Below, in pieces: positions 51,833-60,406 of a stretch of DNA of 64,000 bases (position 1 is its first letter; each line of letters opens with the position of its first letter). The DNA is from Pseudomonas putida (GTDB lineage Bacteria; Pseudomonadota; Gammaproteobacteria; Pseudomonadales; Pseudomonadaceae): assembly GCF_028682395.1 (NCBI RefSeq), contig NZ_JANHLC010000007.1, forward strand, positions 124,001 to 188,000, read 5' to 3'. Below the pieces are notes generated by a model. That model was not told where the DNA came from. It did no database searches and saw nothing but the letters and a program-made list of their open reading frames with translations. Position numbers and translations under genes: made by a program.

Positions 51833-53371
51833 TCAAAATGTCCCACCATCATCCAGCCGGGCGAGCAACAACTGGCCACGCTGCCAAAGTGCCGTCTGTT
51901 TGGCCTCAGGCATACGGTCAAGGTTTTTATAAATCATGCCCATACGCTGGTTGCCGCGCAGAAGATCGCCGTGACGCATCAGGAAGTGCCAGTAAAGCGA
52001 GTTGAAAGGGCAGGCGTCATCGGTGGTGCTTTCGCTCACCTTGTAGGCACAGTTACGACAATAGTCAGACATGCGTTTTATGTATTGGCCACTGGCGCAG
52101 TAAGGCTTCGAGCCGAGATACCCGCCATCGGCATGCATGACCATGCCCAATGTGTTCGGCAGCTCGACCCAGTCAAAAGCATCCATGTAGATCGCCAGAT
52201 ACCACTCGCATATTTGACTGGGGGCGATGCCCGCAAGGAGGGCGAAATTGCCGGTCACCATCAGCCTTTGAATGTGGTGCGCATAGGCGTGCTCCAGGCT
52301 TTGGCTGATGGCTTGGCGCATGCAGTTCATCTTCGTATCGCCTGTCCAGTAGAACTCTGGCAGTGACCGGGTGTTACCGAACACATTACCTTTGGCATAG
52401 TCCGGCATCTTCAGCCAATAGACGCCGCGCACGTATTCCCGCCAGCCGATCAACTGACGAATAAAGCCTTCGGCGGCATTGAGCGCAACGTAACCCGACA
52501 AGTATGCAGACTCCACATCACTGCAGAGCTGGCGAAGATCCAGCAGTCCGATGTTCAGCGCAGCACTGATACGCGCATGAAATAGAAATGGCTCGTCGCT
52601 GGCCATGGCGTCTTGATAGTCCCCGAAGGCGGCTAGACCCCATTCGAGGAAGTAGTCCCATAGCGCCTGAGCTTGGGCGTGGGTGACGGGGTAGTCGAAC
52701 GTGTCGAGCGCGCCATAGTGATTGCTGAAGTGTTTGGCCACCAGCGCAAGTACGCCCTGGGTGATCGCGTCTGGAGCAAACCTGGCCGGTGAAGGAGGTC
52801 TTACGCCCTTGGGCAACGCCTTGCGATTTTCTGCATCAAAGTTCCAGGCGCCTCCGAACGGGCTGCCGTCGCCATTTAGTAGCAGTCTGCTCTTGCGCCG
52901 CATTTCGCGGTAGAAGAACTCCATACGCAGCTGCTTTTTGCCGTTCGCCCAAGCGCAAAACGCTTCGCGTGTGCACAAAAAACGACTGTCGGAATGCCAC
53001 TGTATCGCTAAGCCACAGTCCCTGATTGATCGCTCCAGTCGCCAGTCGCCGCACTCCGTAAGATGGATTTCATCAGGCTGTAACGACCCGTGCCAGCGCT
53101 GTAGTTCGCTCGGCACCGAACCGCTGTTTTTCGGGTCATCGAGCGTCACGTATTGCACTTTGAACCCACGCTGTCGAAGAGCCTCGGCGAAATGGCGCAT
53201 GGCACTGAAAATCAGGGCGATCTTCTGCGGATGGTGAGGCACGTGACTGGCTTCTTCCATGACTTCCACGAGGAGCACAGTATCGCTCGCTTTATTGAGC
53301 GCCTGCAGGGATGCGAGGTCGAACGATAGTTGATCACCCAGGATGAGACATAATCGGTGATGTGTGCTCAT
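51833..53371 (-). CDS. Iron-sulfur bacterial cryptochrome/(6-4) photolyase (FeS-BCP family)
   Basis: This protein of about 512 residues belongs to the prokaryotic photolyase group described for Agrobacterium PhrB, which repairs (6-4) photoproducts with blue light and carries FAD, a lumazine-type antenna and a 4Fe-4S cluster. The four cluster cysteines are visible in MNCMRQ, then DYC-x2-C and, after 12 residues, DAC; the spacing matches PhrB (C-x2-C-x12-C). The region IGWREYVRGVYWLKMPDY is also characteristic. ATG 53371 is used, discarding eight residues of the longer frame. It is monocistronic, with a palindrome-rich promoter that suggests light-responsive control. Confidence 0.93.
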   Translation of the reverse strand: MSTHHRLCLILGDQLSFDLASLQALNKASDTVLLVEVMEEASHVPHHPQKIALIFSAMRHFAEALRQRGFKVQYVTLDDPKNSGSVPSELQRWHGSLQPDEIHLTECGDWRLERSIRDCGLAIQWHSDSRFLCTREAFCAWANGKKQLRMEFFYREMRRKSRLLLNGDGSPFGGAWNFDAENRKALPKGVRPPSPARFAPDAITQGVLALVAKHFSNHYGALDTFDYPVTHAQAQALWDYFLEWGLAAFGDYQDAMASDEPFLFHARISAALNIGLLDLRQLCSDVESAYLSGYVALNAAEGFIRQLIGWREYVRGVYWLKMPDYAKGNVFGNTRSLPEFYWTGDTKMNCMRQAISQSLEHAYAHHIQRLMVTGNFALLAGIAPSQICEWYLAIYMDAFDWVELPNTLGMVMHADGGYLGSKPYCASGQYIKRMSDYCRNCAYKVSESTTDDACPFNSLYWHFLMRHGDLLRGNQRMGMIYKNLDRMPEAKQTALWQRGQLLLARLDDGGTF

Positions 53372-53462
53372 CAAGTAGATCCTCGGAGGGGGCAAGAGCA
53401 GCAGGGCGCAGCGCCTGAGCGCAAATCAGGGCGTAGTCAATGGACGTTGTAAATCACCAATA

Positions 53463-53490
53463 CTTATACAGTATAAAATATATGTATAAG
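53463..53490. promoter_or_regulatory. Inverted-repeat operator in the photolyase promoter
   Basis: CTTATACA at 53463-53470 is exactly inverted as TGTATAAG at 53483-53490; inside it, TTATAC-A-GTATAA (53464-53476) is a second dyad. TGTATA-rich palindromes are typical targets of LitR/CarH-type MerR regulators, which control photolyase genes in some Pseudomonas. The regulator gene itself is not in the window. Confidence 0.55.
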
Positions 53491-53609
53491 TTATTCCTGT
53501 CGTCTATGGCGTAACAAATCGGCGATTTTGCGCCTGAATGGGCGGCTGGATTTGCCCCGGGGCGGCTTGGTGTGCTCGACAAAACCCAAGTTCATCCGCT
53601 GGTCGCGGA

Positions 53610-53948
53610 TCAGTCGTTAGGCAAGTGCAACTGCAATTCCATGACGTCATGAAGGAGTCTGACGACCTCGATCACGTCGTCGTTTGCCACACGATAGAAC
53701 ACGATAGGGCGTGGGCTTTTGACCGTTCCACGGGGTTGTTTGGCCTGCTGGCGTGAATAGATGAGGTGATAGCTGCGAAGGCCCGGTGCAAGCTCATCGC
53801 GATGCGATAAGGCGTGTCGGCAAGCGCTTGCAACGCCGCGAGGGTCAGCGCCTGGTAGCGCTGGCGTGCTTGATCGCTGAACTGCGTCTGGGAGAGCCTA
53901 AGGATGTCGACAATGTCGGCGCGCGCCGGGTGGGAAATCCAATACTAC
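53610..53948 (-). pseudogene. parE: Broken ParE toxin gene
   Basis: Read on the minus strand, one frame gives ISHPARADIVDILRLSQTQF up to TPYRIA, and another gives ELAPGLRSYHLIYSRQQAKQ, then VKSPRPIVFYRVANDDVIEV and a C-terminal ALHD-like end finishing LPND. Together they are a normal RelE/ParE fold toxin of about 100 residues, but a frameshift lies around 53797 and a TAG blocks the natural N-terminus just before YWISHP. The gene follows parD directly. The toxin is therefore unlikely to be made, leaving an orphan antitoxin. Confidence 0.82.
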
Positions 53949-53955
53949 GGCCTGC

Positions 53956-54246
53956 TCAGTCTTTCTCTCTCGCGGGGAGGGTTGCCTCCAGGCTCAAGTC
54001 CTCGAGGTAGTGCTCCAGATCCCCTTCGTTCACCTGAGTAAAGCGCCCGTGCTCAAGATCCATGATGCCGATCGAGGTCGCCTGACGCAGGGCCTCAATT
54101 TTGGCGGTGTCTTCGGCGACGCGTCGCTCCAATAAACGTAAACCTTCTCGCATCACTTCGCTGGCATTCTGATAACGGCCGGACTGCACCAAGTCATGGA
54201 TAACCTGTTCCTGGTGAGGGGTGAGCACAACGTTTCGCGTCGCCAT
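53956..54246 (-). CDS. parD: ParD-family antitoxin (orphaned)
   Basis: This 96-residue ribbon-helix-helix antitoxin opens MATRNVVLTPHQEQVIHDLV and has the second-helix segment GRYQNASEVMREGLRLLE, followed by an acidic toxin-binding tail. It starts with ATG 54246. A perfect 7+1+7 dyad at 54287-54301 is its probable operator. The adjacent parE is broken, so ParD may now act only as a DNA-binding protein or as an anti-addiction factor against incoming ParE (inference). Confidence 0.9.
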   Translation of the reverse strand: MATRNVVLTPHQEQVIHDLVQSGRYQNASEVMREGLRLLERRVAEDTAKIEALRQATSIGIMDLEHGRFTQVNEGDLEHYLEDLSLEATLPAREKD

Positions 54247-54286
54247 AATGAGCTCTAGCCTTCGGCAAACAGTTTCTTTCGACCAT

Positions 54287-54301
54287 TGGCATATTATGCC
54301 A
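54287..54301. promoter_or_regulatory. Probable ParD operator
   Basis: TGGCATA-T-TATGCCA is a perfect 15-base dyad 41 bases upstream of the parD start. Ribbon-helix-helix antitoxins usually autorepress through such sites. Confidence 0.6.
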
Positions 54302-54562
54302 TTGCGTCTGCGAGCACATGGTTCGGGATATGAGTCTGACGAACTGTGGCGTACGAGCTCTTATTCTTTGCGTCGAATCGACTGCTAATCCGGGCTGGCG
54401 TACAAAAGTCAGGCGCGGTGTACGTGCACGAGCTGGTTGGGAATGGGTGAGAGCAATTGACCAGAAGTGGTCGCTTAGTCTCTAAGAAGCCTGGGGCGGT
54501 TTACTTCTCCACTCCGCATGGTTTGGGAGATGGATCTTTAGGGGCTGTCAATGGGCAGAAAT

Positions 54563-54626
54563 GATCAGGTGAACAGCCTGCCCGACGACGCCTAGAGACT
54601 CTCAGGATCGCCAAAAAACATTCTGG
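54563..54626. repeat. Island repeat, copy 1 core
   Basis: This block reads GATCAGGTGAACAGCCTGCC, then CGACGACGCCTAGAGACTCT and CAGGATCGCCAAAAAACATT. It matches blocks at 57038-57101 and 62122-62185 with only scattered changes. This copy precedes the prlF-yhaV cargo. Confidence 0.85.
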
Positions 54627-54774
54627 CATTCATAAAAATCAAAAGGTTATGAACGGGAAATTGGATTTGTACCCCCAGATGTACCCCTTTCAACAGCAGC
54701 TACGAGTGGATTCCAGTGGACGCAACGAGGAGGGATCGGTTTCAAACGTGCAATTCCTCACCCACTCGCGCAAT

Positions 54775-55236
54775 TTATGCTTTGGGCTCGTCCCAGTCGC
54801 TACGCGTCGCAGCAGTCAGCGCATCCCAGTCATCAGGAGGGTTGCCGCGGCCCAGCATCTTCTCAAATACCGCGTAGGGATCGGATTTGCTACCTGCGGA
54901 GCGTAGGGTGTTTTCGTCGTTGACCCATGCATAGACGATGACCTTCGACCTTGAGTCGTAGCGAAAGAACAGCCGAAAGCGCCTGCCGATTTTTGCGCGG
55001 CGCCAATGCCTGTAGGCGGTGCCCAGCGTGTTGCCTTGGCGGAACTCATCACGGCCTGGGTCGGCAGGCACAGCCTCCATGATCAGATGGCTCAATGCCC
55101 GAAACAGCTTCACGTTAGCGTTGCTTTCAAAACCTTGCGGGTCGTTCTGCTCGGCCCGGGCGGCGGCTTCTTGCAATTTGCGTAGCTGTAAAATCACACC
55201 TTCATGGAACAACAGTGTCCAGCCATGTCGCAGCAT
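54775..55236 (-). CDS. yhaV: YhaV-family ribonuclease toxin
   Basis: This 153-residue RelE-fold toxin has the family opening HGWTLLFHEGVILQLRKLQE and core YRHWRRAKIGRRFRLFFRYD, with the catalytic-type Arg/His-rich segment and the end YAWVNDENTLR. In E. coli YhaV cleaves mRNA. Its ATG at 55236 uses the A of the prlF stop (TGATG), so toxin translation is tied to antitoxin translation. No lesion is seen, so the pair should be active. Confidence 0.92.
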   Translation of the reverse strand: MLRHGWTLLFHEGVILQLRKLQEAAARAEQNDPQGFESNANVKLFRALSHLIMEAVPADPGRDEFRQGNTLGTAYRHWRRAKIGRRFRLFFRYDSRSKVIVYAWVNDENTLRSAGSKSDPYAVFEKMLGRGNPPDDWDALTAATRSDWDEPKA

Positions 55237-55553
55237 CAAATCGCGACCTCGCCATCGATATCCTCGTCCAGGTTTACGCAGTGGTTTGCGTTGGCGAGCA
55301 TGGTTTGCGCCAAGTCCTCCGGCAGAGTGGTGAGGTTGCGGCCGCCTCGGATATCAGCCTCCAGCAAACCCAGGAACGCACCGATGGCAGGGTCTTCGTG
55401 GGTAGTTTCTACGCGGCTGACCACGATTTCTCCGCCGCGTATGTCGAATGCAATTTTGCCACCTGTGTCAATGCCCAGTAGCTGGCGAACGGATTTGGGC
55501 AGTGTGACCTGCCCCTTCGAGGTCAACGTGGCGATTTCGTGGATGGCAGGCAT
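55236..55553 (-). CDS. prlF: PrlF-family AbrB-like antitoxin
   Basis: This protein of about 105 residues has the swapped-hairpin AbrB/SpoVT DNA-binding motif (EIATLTSKGQVTLPKSVRQL, then LGI) and an acidic C-terminal tail for toxin binding. ATG 55553 follows GGGAGA; the longer frame to 55634 is not conserved. It precedes yhaV and binds and neutralises it. An 18-base palindrome upstream (55584-55601) is the probable autoregulatory operator. Confidence 0.92.
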   Translation of the reverse strand: MPAIHEIATLTSKGQVTLPKSVRQLLGIDTGGKIAFDIRGGEIVVSRVETTHEDPAIGAFLGLLEADIRGGRNLTTLPEDLAQTMLANANHCVNLDEDIDGEVAI

Positions 55554-55583
55554 GAGCGTTCTCCCGGATCTATTGAGGGGATG

Positions 55584-55601
55584 GTAAGGAATAATCCTTA
55601 C
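55584..55601. promoter_or_regulatory. prlF operator palindrome
   Basis: GTAAGGA-ATAA-TCCTTAC is a perfect 7+4+7 inverted repeat about 31 bases before the prlF start, at the promoter of the toxin-antitoxin operon. Confidence 0.7.
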
Positions 55602-55802
55602 GTGGTCAATCCTGGTTTTCTGCTGATCAAGCATGGGCGGGGAGGACGCTTAATAGCGCCGCAGGGTGAGTTACACCACTTACAGGGACACGATCTTGCA
55701 GGTCGCTGATCTATGCCCAGAGAGTTTGGTCGACTTGAATGATGTGCTGCATGGGATAATTTCTTCGTTGCTGAATGGACGCTAGCTTTAACCTGAAGCG
55801 AT

Positions 55803-56215
55803 TTATGGAATCTTGATGCCCAACGCATTCAGCGATGGCGTATCCATCCGGCCATTCACGGTCAGCCCACTGTCCATCTGAAAGGCCATCAACGCACCCC
55901 GTGTCGCCTTGCCCATCACCCCATCAATGGTGCCTTGGTAATACTGGCGCATGATCAGCGCGGTCTGCACACGGGTGACCAGGTTGCTTTTCTGTTCATT
56001 GGTCGCGCGGCTCTTTGAAGTGCTCGAACTTGTCCCGCTGGTAGTGCCAGACGACTGGTAGAGGCTGTTGCTGCTTGATGTCGGCGCGCTGTAGCTTCGT
56101 GTACTGGCAGCGGGTGGGCTGTAGTAGCGAGGCGCGCTATAGCCACCCGAGCCGCTGTAGTGAGAACTGTGCGAACTGTGCGAGCGATTTCCGGGAGCGG
56201 ATCGTCGCGGCCTGG
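55803..56215 (-). pseudogene. hxsA: His-Xaa-Ser repeat protein HxsA, 3' remnant
   Basis: On the minus strand a frame reads APGNRSHSSHSSHYSGSGGY, that is His-x-Ser triplets, then a Ser/Tyr-rich linker, then a peptidoglycan-binding-like domain (VQTALIMRQYYQGTIDGVMG, KATRGALMAFQMDSGLTVNG) ending LNALGIKIP and a stop at 55803-55805. This is the C-terminal half of HxsA, the substrate-like member of His-Xaa-Ser systems. The 5' part is missing; the frame joins out of phase to an hxsB piece, so a deletion has fused the two. Confidence 0.85.
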
Positions 56216-56443
56216 TTCGTAGATGAAGTGGCGGGCCAGCAGGTCCTTGTAAAGAGGCGTACTGGCTGGAAGGTCGAAGGAACTCAGGGCTCGTAATTGC
56301 GCGTCACTCACGTGCATGTACTCACCGGTATCTGAGGTGAGCAGGATGTCACGGTCATGTCCCGTGTTCATGCGCATGAATCGAAAAGGCAGCAAGCAGT
56401 AGTGTTTGGCGTCTGTCGCAATCAATGCTGGGAAATCCCACAT
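56216..56443 (-). pseudogene. hxsB: Radical-SAM maturase HxsB, N-terminal remnant
   Basis: From ATG 56443 (overlapping the hxsD stop) the frame gives MWDFPALIATDAKHYCLLPF, then RFMRMNTGHDRDILLTSDTG and LYKDLLARHFIYE, the typical opening of HxsB (about 470 residues when whole). The radical-SAM CxxxCxxC core is absent: sequence becomes hxsA-like, in a different frame, near 56205-56235. The continuing open frame to 55955 is a read-through of hxsA DNA and not a protein domain. Confidence 0.85.
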
Positions 56444-56724
56444 CCAGCGAGCGCGGCTCGAGCCAAGACTTCGCGCAACCCTGCTGTTTCGCGGTTGATA
56501 TGGTCCCGTAGGGCGAAGTCGTTCAGATGTTGAAGGATCTGCGAGTGGGCCTGCTCCGGGGAAAGCATCAACCTTGCTTGCGCGGGGTGGACCATGAGGC
56601 TTATCTGATTGGCTTCGATGCCGACCTGGATCGTGAACGTATCGGCAAGGGAATAAGCGGTGCGTTGCACCACGTTGAGCGGGTAGGCTGCGCTGTCGAG
56701 TTTCAGCGTGACTGGCCATGTCAT
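56422..56724 (-). CDS. hxsD: His-Xaa-Ser system protein HxsD
   Basis: This 100-residue small protein matches HxsD: it opens MTWPVTLKLDSAAYPLNVVQ, followed by RTAYSLADTFTIQ and LNDFALRDHINRETAGLREV, and ends AALAGCGISQH. HxsD is the presumed accessory/recognition protein for the two radical-SAM maturases HxsB and HxsC. It looks intact, with AAGGA upstream of ATG 56724, but hxsB is truncated, hxsC is missing and hxsA is only a tail, so the system cannot be functional here. Confidence 0.88.
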   Translation of the reverse strand: MTWPVTLKLDSAAYPLNVVQRTAYSLADTFTIQVGIEANQISLMVHPAQARLMLSPEQAHSQILQHLNDFALRDHINRETAGLREVLARAALAGCGISQH

Positions 56725-57397
56725 TGGAACCGGTCCTTAAAATCCTTTATGGGCGTGTGTGGATTTTGCCGATTGACGAGGCATTATGCCATCATGATTG
56801 TTTACATTTGCACGCATTTGTTCAGCGTGGTATGAGGCGCGCTCACTACGACTCGGCCATTCATACCGGGTAGGGCTCGTATCTCCCTCAGTCCATTCAT
56901 CCGTATCAATAGCCTGCTTGGCCTCAGACTGGGGGCATCCTTTTCAAACCATTCAAAACATGCCCTCAAATATGCTCAAAATGTAGGCATTGGCTGGAAG
57001 TAAATGGCTCTTCGAGGCTAGGAAAAAAGGGAGAATTGATCAGCTAAACAGCCCGCCCGACAACGCCTAAAGACTGTCAGGGTCGCCAAAAAACATTTTG
57101 ACTAGGCTCTAGGGCGGTAGTTGCAGCCTGAAAAAATCGAAGTGTGCCCCCAGTTTTGCCCCCATTTGTACCGGATGTGGGAGCGATCGCGATTGGCGAT
57201 TTTTGATACGGACCAGGGTGGTCGTCGATGGTTCTTAGTGTATGGCAGTCTCGGCGTGTATGGCTGAGAGCTGGATGATTGGTTACTCAAGGCGGGGGAT
57301 GGCGGCTGGCAGGGCTACACCGCGCCAGAGCTTCGCTGGTAGCATGTGGCCAGTAGCTAGGCAAGGCTAATCCTCATCCACCACTCGGGTATCCGTA
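56725..57397. other. Non-coding junction region before the helicase gene
   Basis: No gene is supported. It contains the promoter side of hxsD (with GGCATTATGCC at 56780-56790), the second island repeat (about 56929-57230, core 57038-57101) and a REP-like GTGGGAGCGATCGCGATTGG near 57177-57196. The helicase promoter must lie in the last 150 bases. Confidence 0.5.
57038..57101. repeat. Island repeat, copy 2 core
   Basis: The core reads GATCAGCTAAACAGCCCGCC, then CGACAACGCCTAAAGACTGT and so on. Similarity with copy 3 extends leftward to GGGGGCAT (56931) and rightward through the TGCCCCCAGTTTTGCCCCCA stretch (57143-57162). It marks the border between the hxs wreck and the helicase module. Confidence 0.85.
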
Positions 57398-60337
57398 ATG
57401 GCCGTTGAAGCAGGGAAGTACGCAGACGTCTATCGCAGTTGGCAGCAGCATCTGTTCAATTTCAATCTAGCCGTTCGGGATACCCAGACGCCGGGTTTGC
57501 GCAAGCCGCAACTGGCCGCGCTGTACGCCGCGCTGGGGCATCTGGTGATGGCACCCGCCACGACCGCCACGATCGTCATGCCGACCGGTACCGGGAAAAC
57601 CGACACCATGCTCGGGCTGCTGGTCGCCGGGCGGTTGCCCAGGACCCTGGTTCTGGTGCCTTCCGACCCGTTGCGTTCGCAGCTGGTTGAGAAATGCCTT
57701 GAGCTGAAGAAGCTACGGGAGATTGGTGCCGTTTCGGTCACCGCACTCAACCCAGTGGTGCAGGCGATCGGTTCAGGCCTTTCGGCTGACGGGGTCCAAC
57801 AGCTAGCCGAGGCCAACGTCATCGTTGCCACGCCGCAAGCGCTGCAACGCTTCGACCAGCCGGCCTTGGAGGCCTTGGCCGCGTCGTGCAGCCACCTGAT
57901 CATTGATGAGGCGCACCACGTGGCCGCCCTGACCTGGGACCGGGTGAAAACCGCGTTCAAGGATAAGCCCTGTCTCCAGTTCACGGCCACGCCGTTCCGT
58001 GAGGACAACCAGCCGCTGGATGGCAAGATCATCTACAACTACCCGCTGAAGGATGCCCAGATCGATGGCTACTTCAAGGCAATCGAGTTCCATCCGGTGC
58101 GCGAGTACAACTTGGAACTGGCTGACCAGGTGGTGGCTGATAAGGCAGTCGAGCTGTTGCGAAACGACCGCGCGCAAGGGTTCAACCACCTGCTGATGGT
58201 GCGTGCACGGTCACAGAAACGTGCCGCCGCACTGTTTGAATTGTACAAACAGCATGAGGATCTTTCGCCCATTCTCATCCACAGCAAGGTACCGAATCGG
58301 GCCAAACTACTGGGTGAAATCGTCGAAAAGAAATACAAGATCATTGTCTGTGTGGACATGCTGGGGGAAGGCTTCGACTTGCCGGAGCTGAAGATTGCGG
58401 CTATCCACGACCAGCACCGCAGTCCCGCCGTCACCCTGCAGTTTATCGGTCGCCTGACACGAGTCGATGATACGCTCGGTGACGCCAAGTTCGTCTCGAA
58501 CATAGCCAACCAGAAAGTCGACTACCAGATGGCGGTGCTGTACAAGGAAAGTGCCGACTGGAGTGCGGTGATCCGCGATGTCAGCCAGGACAAGATCGCT
58601 CGCGAGGTCGAAAAAGAAACGTTCACCGAACAGTTTCCTGAGGATGCCGATGCCGAGGACATTTTCGGCTTGAACCCTAACCCCAAAATCAGTGCGATCG
58701 CCTACCACTTGGAGCGTGACGACTGGCGACCCGAGAAGGCCAAGCACTTCTCGCAAAAGAAAGAGCCGCTGCAGCTCCTGTCCATCAACGACGAGGCCGA
58801 CACCATCGTCATGGTAACGCGGCGCGAAACGCCTGTCGGCTGGGCGCAAACGTCGACAATTGTGGACACCAACTGGATCCTCTACCTGGCCTACTATCAT
58901 GCGCCCGACAAGACGCTGTTCGTCCACTCTTCCGGGGATGAATCGCAAACCAACCGGTTCCTGAGCCTGATCGCCAAGGATGCCCGACGCATCAGCGGCG
59001 AGCCGACCTTCCGCACCTTGCACGGCATCAAACTTATGAAGCTGCAGAACGTGGGCCTGTCGCGCATGCGCAAGGATCTGCGCTTCACCATGCATGTCGG
59101 GCGCGACATCAATACCGTCATCAGTGAAATCGAGAACGGCACGGCGAGGAAGTCCAACATCTTCGCAACCGGCTACGAGGATGGCCAGCGCACCACCGTT
59201 GGCTGTTCGCACAAGGGCAAGATCTGGGAGATGAACGCGTCAAGCATCAACGACTGGATCGAGTGGTGCAAGCGTGCCTCGCAGAAGCTCAACGACGCGA
59301 CGATCAACCCCTCTGACGTTTTAAAGGATGTGATTCGCTCGGAAAAGATCGAGCGGGCGTGGCCCGAGGGCCTGTTCTATTCCGATTGGCCTGCGTCGAT
59401 CCTGATCGAAAATGAGCAGAAGATCTCGCTGGCGTACCTGGCGGAGGTGTTCAACTTGCTGGATGTCGAACTGGGCAAGCCTCGGCGAATCGATGCACTG
59501 ACGCTGGAGGTGCCCATCAGCGCAACGGCAGTCGATGGCACGGAGCGCCAACTGCCTGATATCACGATCCGGCTGTTGGATGACGGCTACAAATTCTCCT
59601 GCCCGGGGGTCAAGATCGTCTTCGCTGAAGAGGGCTCGTTCGAGCAGTATCTGGATACTAACCCGTTGGTGTTGCTGGCCGTCGACGGTTCGATGGTCGA
59701 AGGTAATTATCGCTACTTCTCCCCCAACAGTTTGGACCTGAAGCTGCCGGTCGCCCTGATTGAAGCCTGGGATTGGGGCACGACTCAGATCCACAGCGAG
59801 TCGATGCGGGCGGACCGCAACCCGGATACCGTTCAAGGATTCACCTATAGCCGAATCGAGGACGATTACACGTTCATTTTCAACGATGATGGCGCCGGTG
59901 AGATCGCCGATCTGGTGGCGATCAAGGAAAGCAAGGACGCCATCTTTGTCGACCTGTATCACTGCAAGTATTGCCCTCAGCAAGATGGCGAGGCGCGGCC
60001 GGGCGCGCGCGTTTCCGACGTCTACGAGGTCTGCGGCCAGGCATCACGCTCGGTGAAGTGGTTGCACACGGAAGAAAAGTTCTTCAATCGATTGTTGCAC
60101 CGCTACCAGCAATCGTTGCCCAAAGGCTTCGACAGGATCCTCAAGGGGGAACCCATGGATCTGGAGCTACTGCGCAACAAGTGCCATGACCATGAGGTGG
60201 TGTTCCGGTTTGTGATTGTTCAACCCGCCATTTCGGCAGCTAAAATATCGTCTGATCAGCTTGCAGTGCTCGGTACTAGTTACTCGTACATAAAAAGTGT
60301 ATCTGGCTCGGATGTGAAAGTGATTACGAGTGCTTAA
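57398..60337 (+). CDS. DEAD/DEAH-box helicase with C-terminal nuclease-like domain
   Basis: This 979-residue superfamily-2 protein has Walker A MPTGTGKT at about residues 61-68, DEAH at 170-173, FTATP near 195, and motif VI FIGRLTR near 349-355, so both RecA-like lobes are complete. A long middle region is unrecognised. Near residues 833-857, GEIADLVAIKES followed by FVDLYHCK has the D-x(n)-D-x-Y-x-C-K look of a PD-(D/E)xK nuclease site. A second gene with a DUF4365-like nuclease motif follows 69 bases later. The layout (helicase-nuclease plus nuclease, between island repeats, next to toxin-antitoxin genes) suggests antiphage or anti-plasmid defence (inference). Confidence 0.85.
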   Translation: MAVEAGKYADVYRSWQQHLFNFNLAVRDTQTPGLRKPQLAALYAALGHLVMAPATTATIVMPTGTGKTDTMLGLLVAGRLPRTLVLVPSDPLRSQLVEKCLELKKLREIGAVSVTALNPVVQAIGSGLSADGVQQLAEANVIVATPQALQRFDQPALEALAASCSHLIIDEAHHVAALTWDRVKTAFKDKPCLQFTATPFREDNQPLDGKIIYNYPLKDAQIDGYFKAIEFHPVREYNLELADQVVADKAVELLRNDRAQGFNHLLMVRARSQKRAAALFELYKQHEDLSPILIHSKVPNRAKLLGEIVEKKYKIIVCVDMLGEGFDLPELKIAAIHDQHRSPAVTLQFIGRLTRVDDTLGDAKFVSNIANQKVDYQMAVLYKESADWSAVIRDVSQDKIAREVEKETFTEQFPEDADAEDIFGLNPNPKISAIAYHLERDDWRPEKAKHFSQKKEPLQLLSINDEADTIVMVTRRETPVGWAQTSTIVDTNWILYLAYYHAPDKTLFVHSSGDESQTNRFLSLIAKDARRISGEPTFRTLHGIKLMKLQNVGLSRMRKDLRFTMHVGRDINTVISEIENGTARKSNIFATGYEDGQRTTVGCSHKGKIWEMNASSINDWIEWCKRASQKLNDATINPSDVLKDVIRSEKIERAWPEGLFYSDWPASILIENEQKISLAYLAEVFNLLDVELGKPRRIDALTLEVPISATAVDGTERQLPDITIRLLDDGYKFSCPGVKIVFAEEGSFEQYLDTNPLVLLAVDGSMVEGNYRYFSPNSLDLKLPVALIEAWDWGTTQIHSESMRADRNPDTVQGFTYSRIEDDYTFIFNDDGAGEIADLVAIKESKDAIFVDLYHCKYCPQQDGEARPGARVSDVYEVCGQASRSVKWLHTEEKFFNRLLHRYQQSLPKGFDRILKGEPMDLELLRNKCHDHEVVFRFVIVQPAISAAKISSDQLAVLGTSYSYIKSVSGSDVKVITSA

Positions 60338-60406
60338 ATTGACTGGCTAAATTAGTGCGCTGTCTTTTTTGCGGTGGATATTTATTAAGGAAGGGCTTAG
60401 ATTAAT

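Larger units (their letters stand above)
54247..54774. other. Non-coding stretch between TA loci
   Basis: No gene is supported. It contains the parD operator dyad and the first, most diverged copy of the island repeat (core 54563-54626), followed by a C-rich stretch (ACCCCCAGATGTACCCC at about 54670-54687) also seen, in altered form, after the other repeat copies. Confidence 0.5.

Noticed and set aside
55955..56719. A single 254-codon minus-strand gene
   Set aside because: Only about 76 codons (from 56443) are HxsB-like; before that it is antisense-frame hxsD, and after about 56215 it reads hxsA DNA in the wrong frame.
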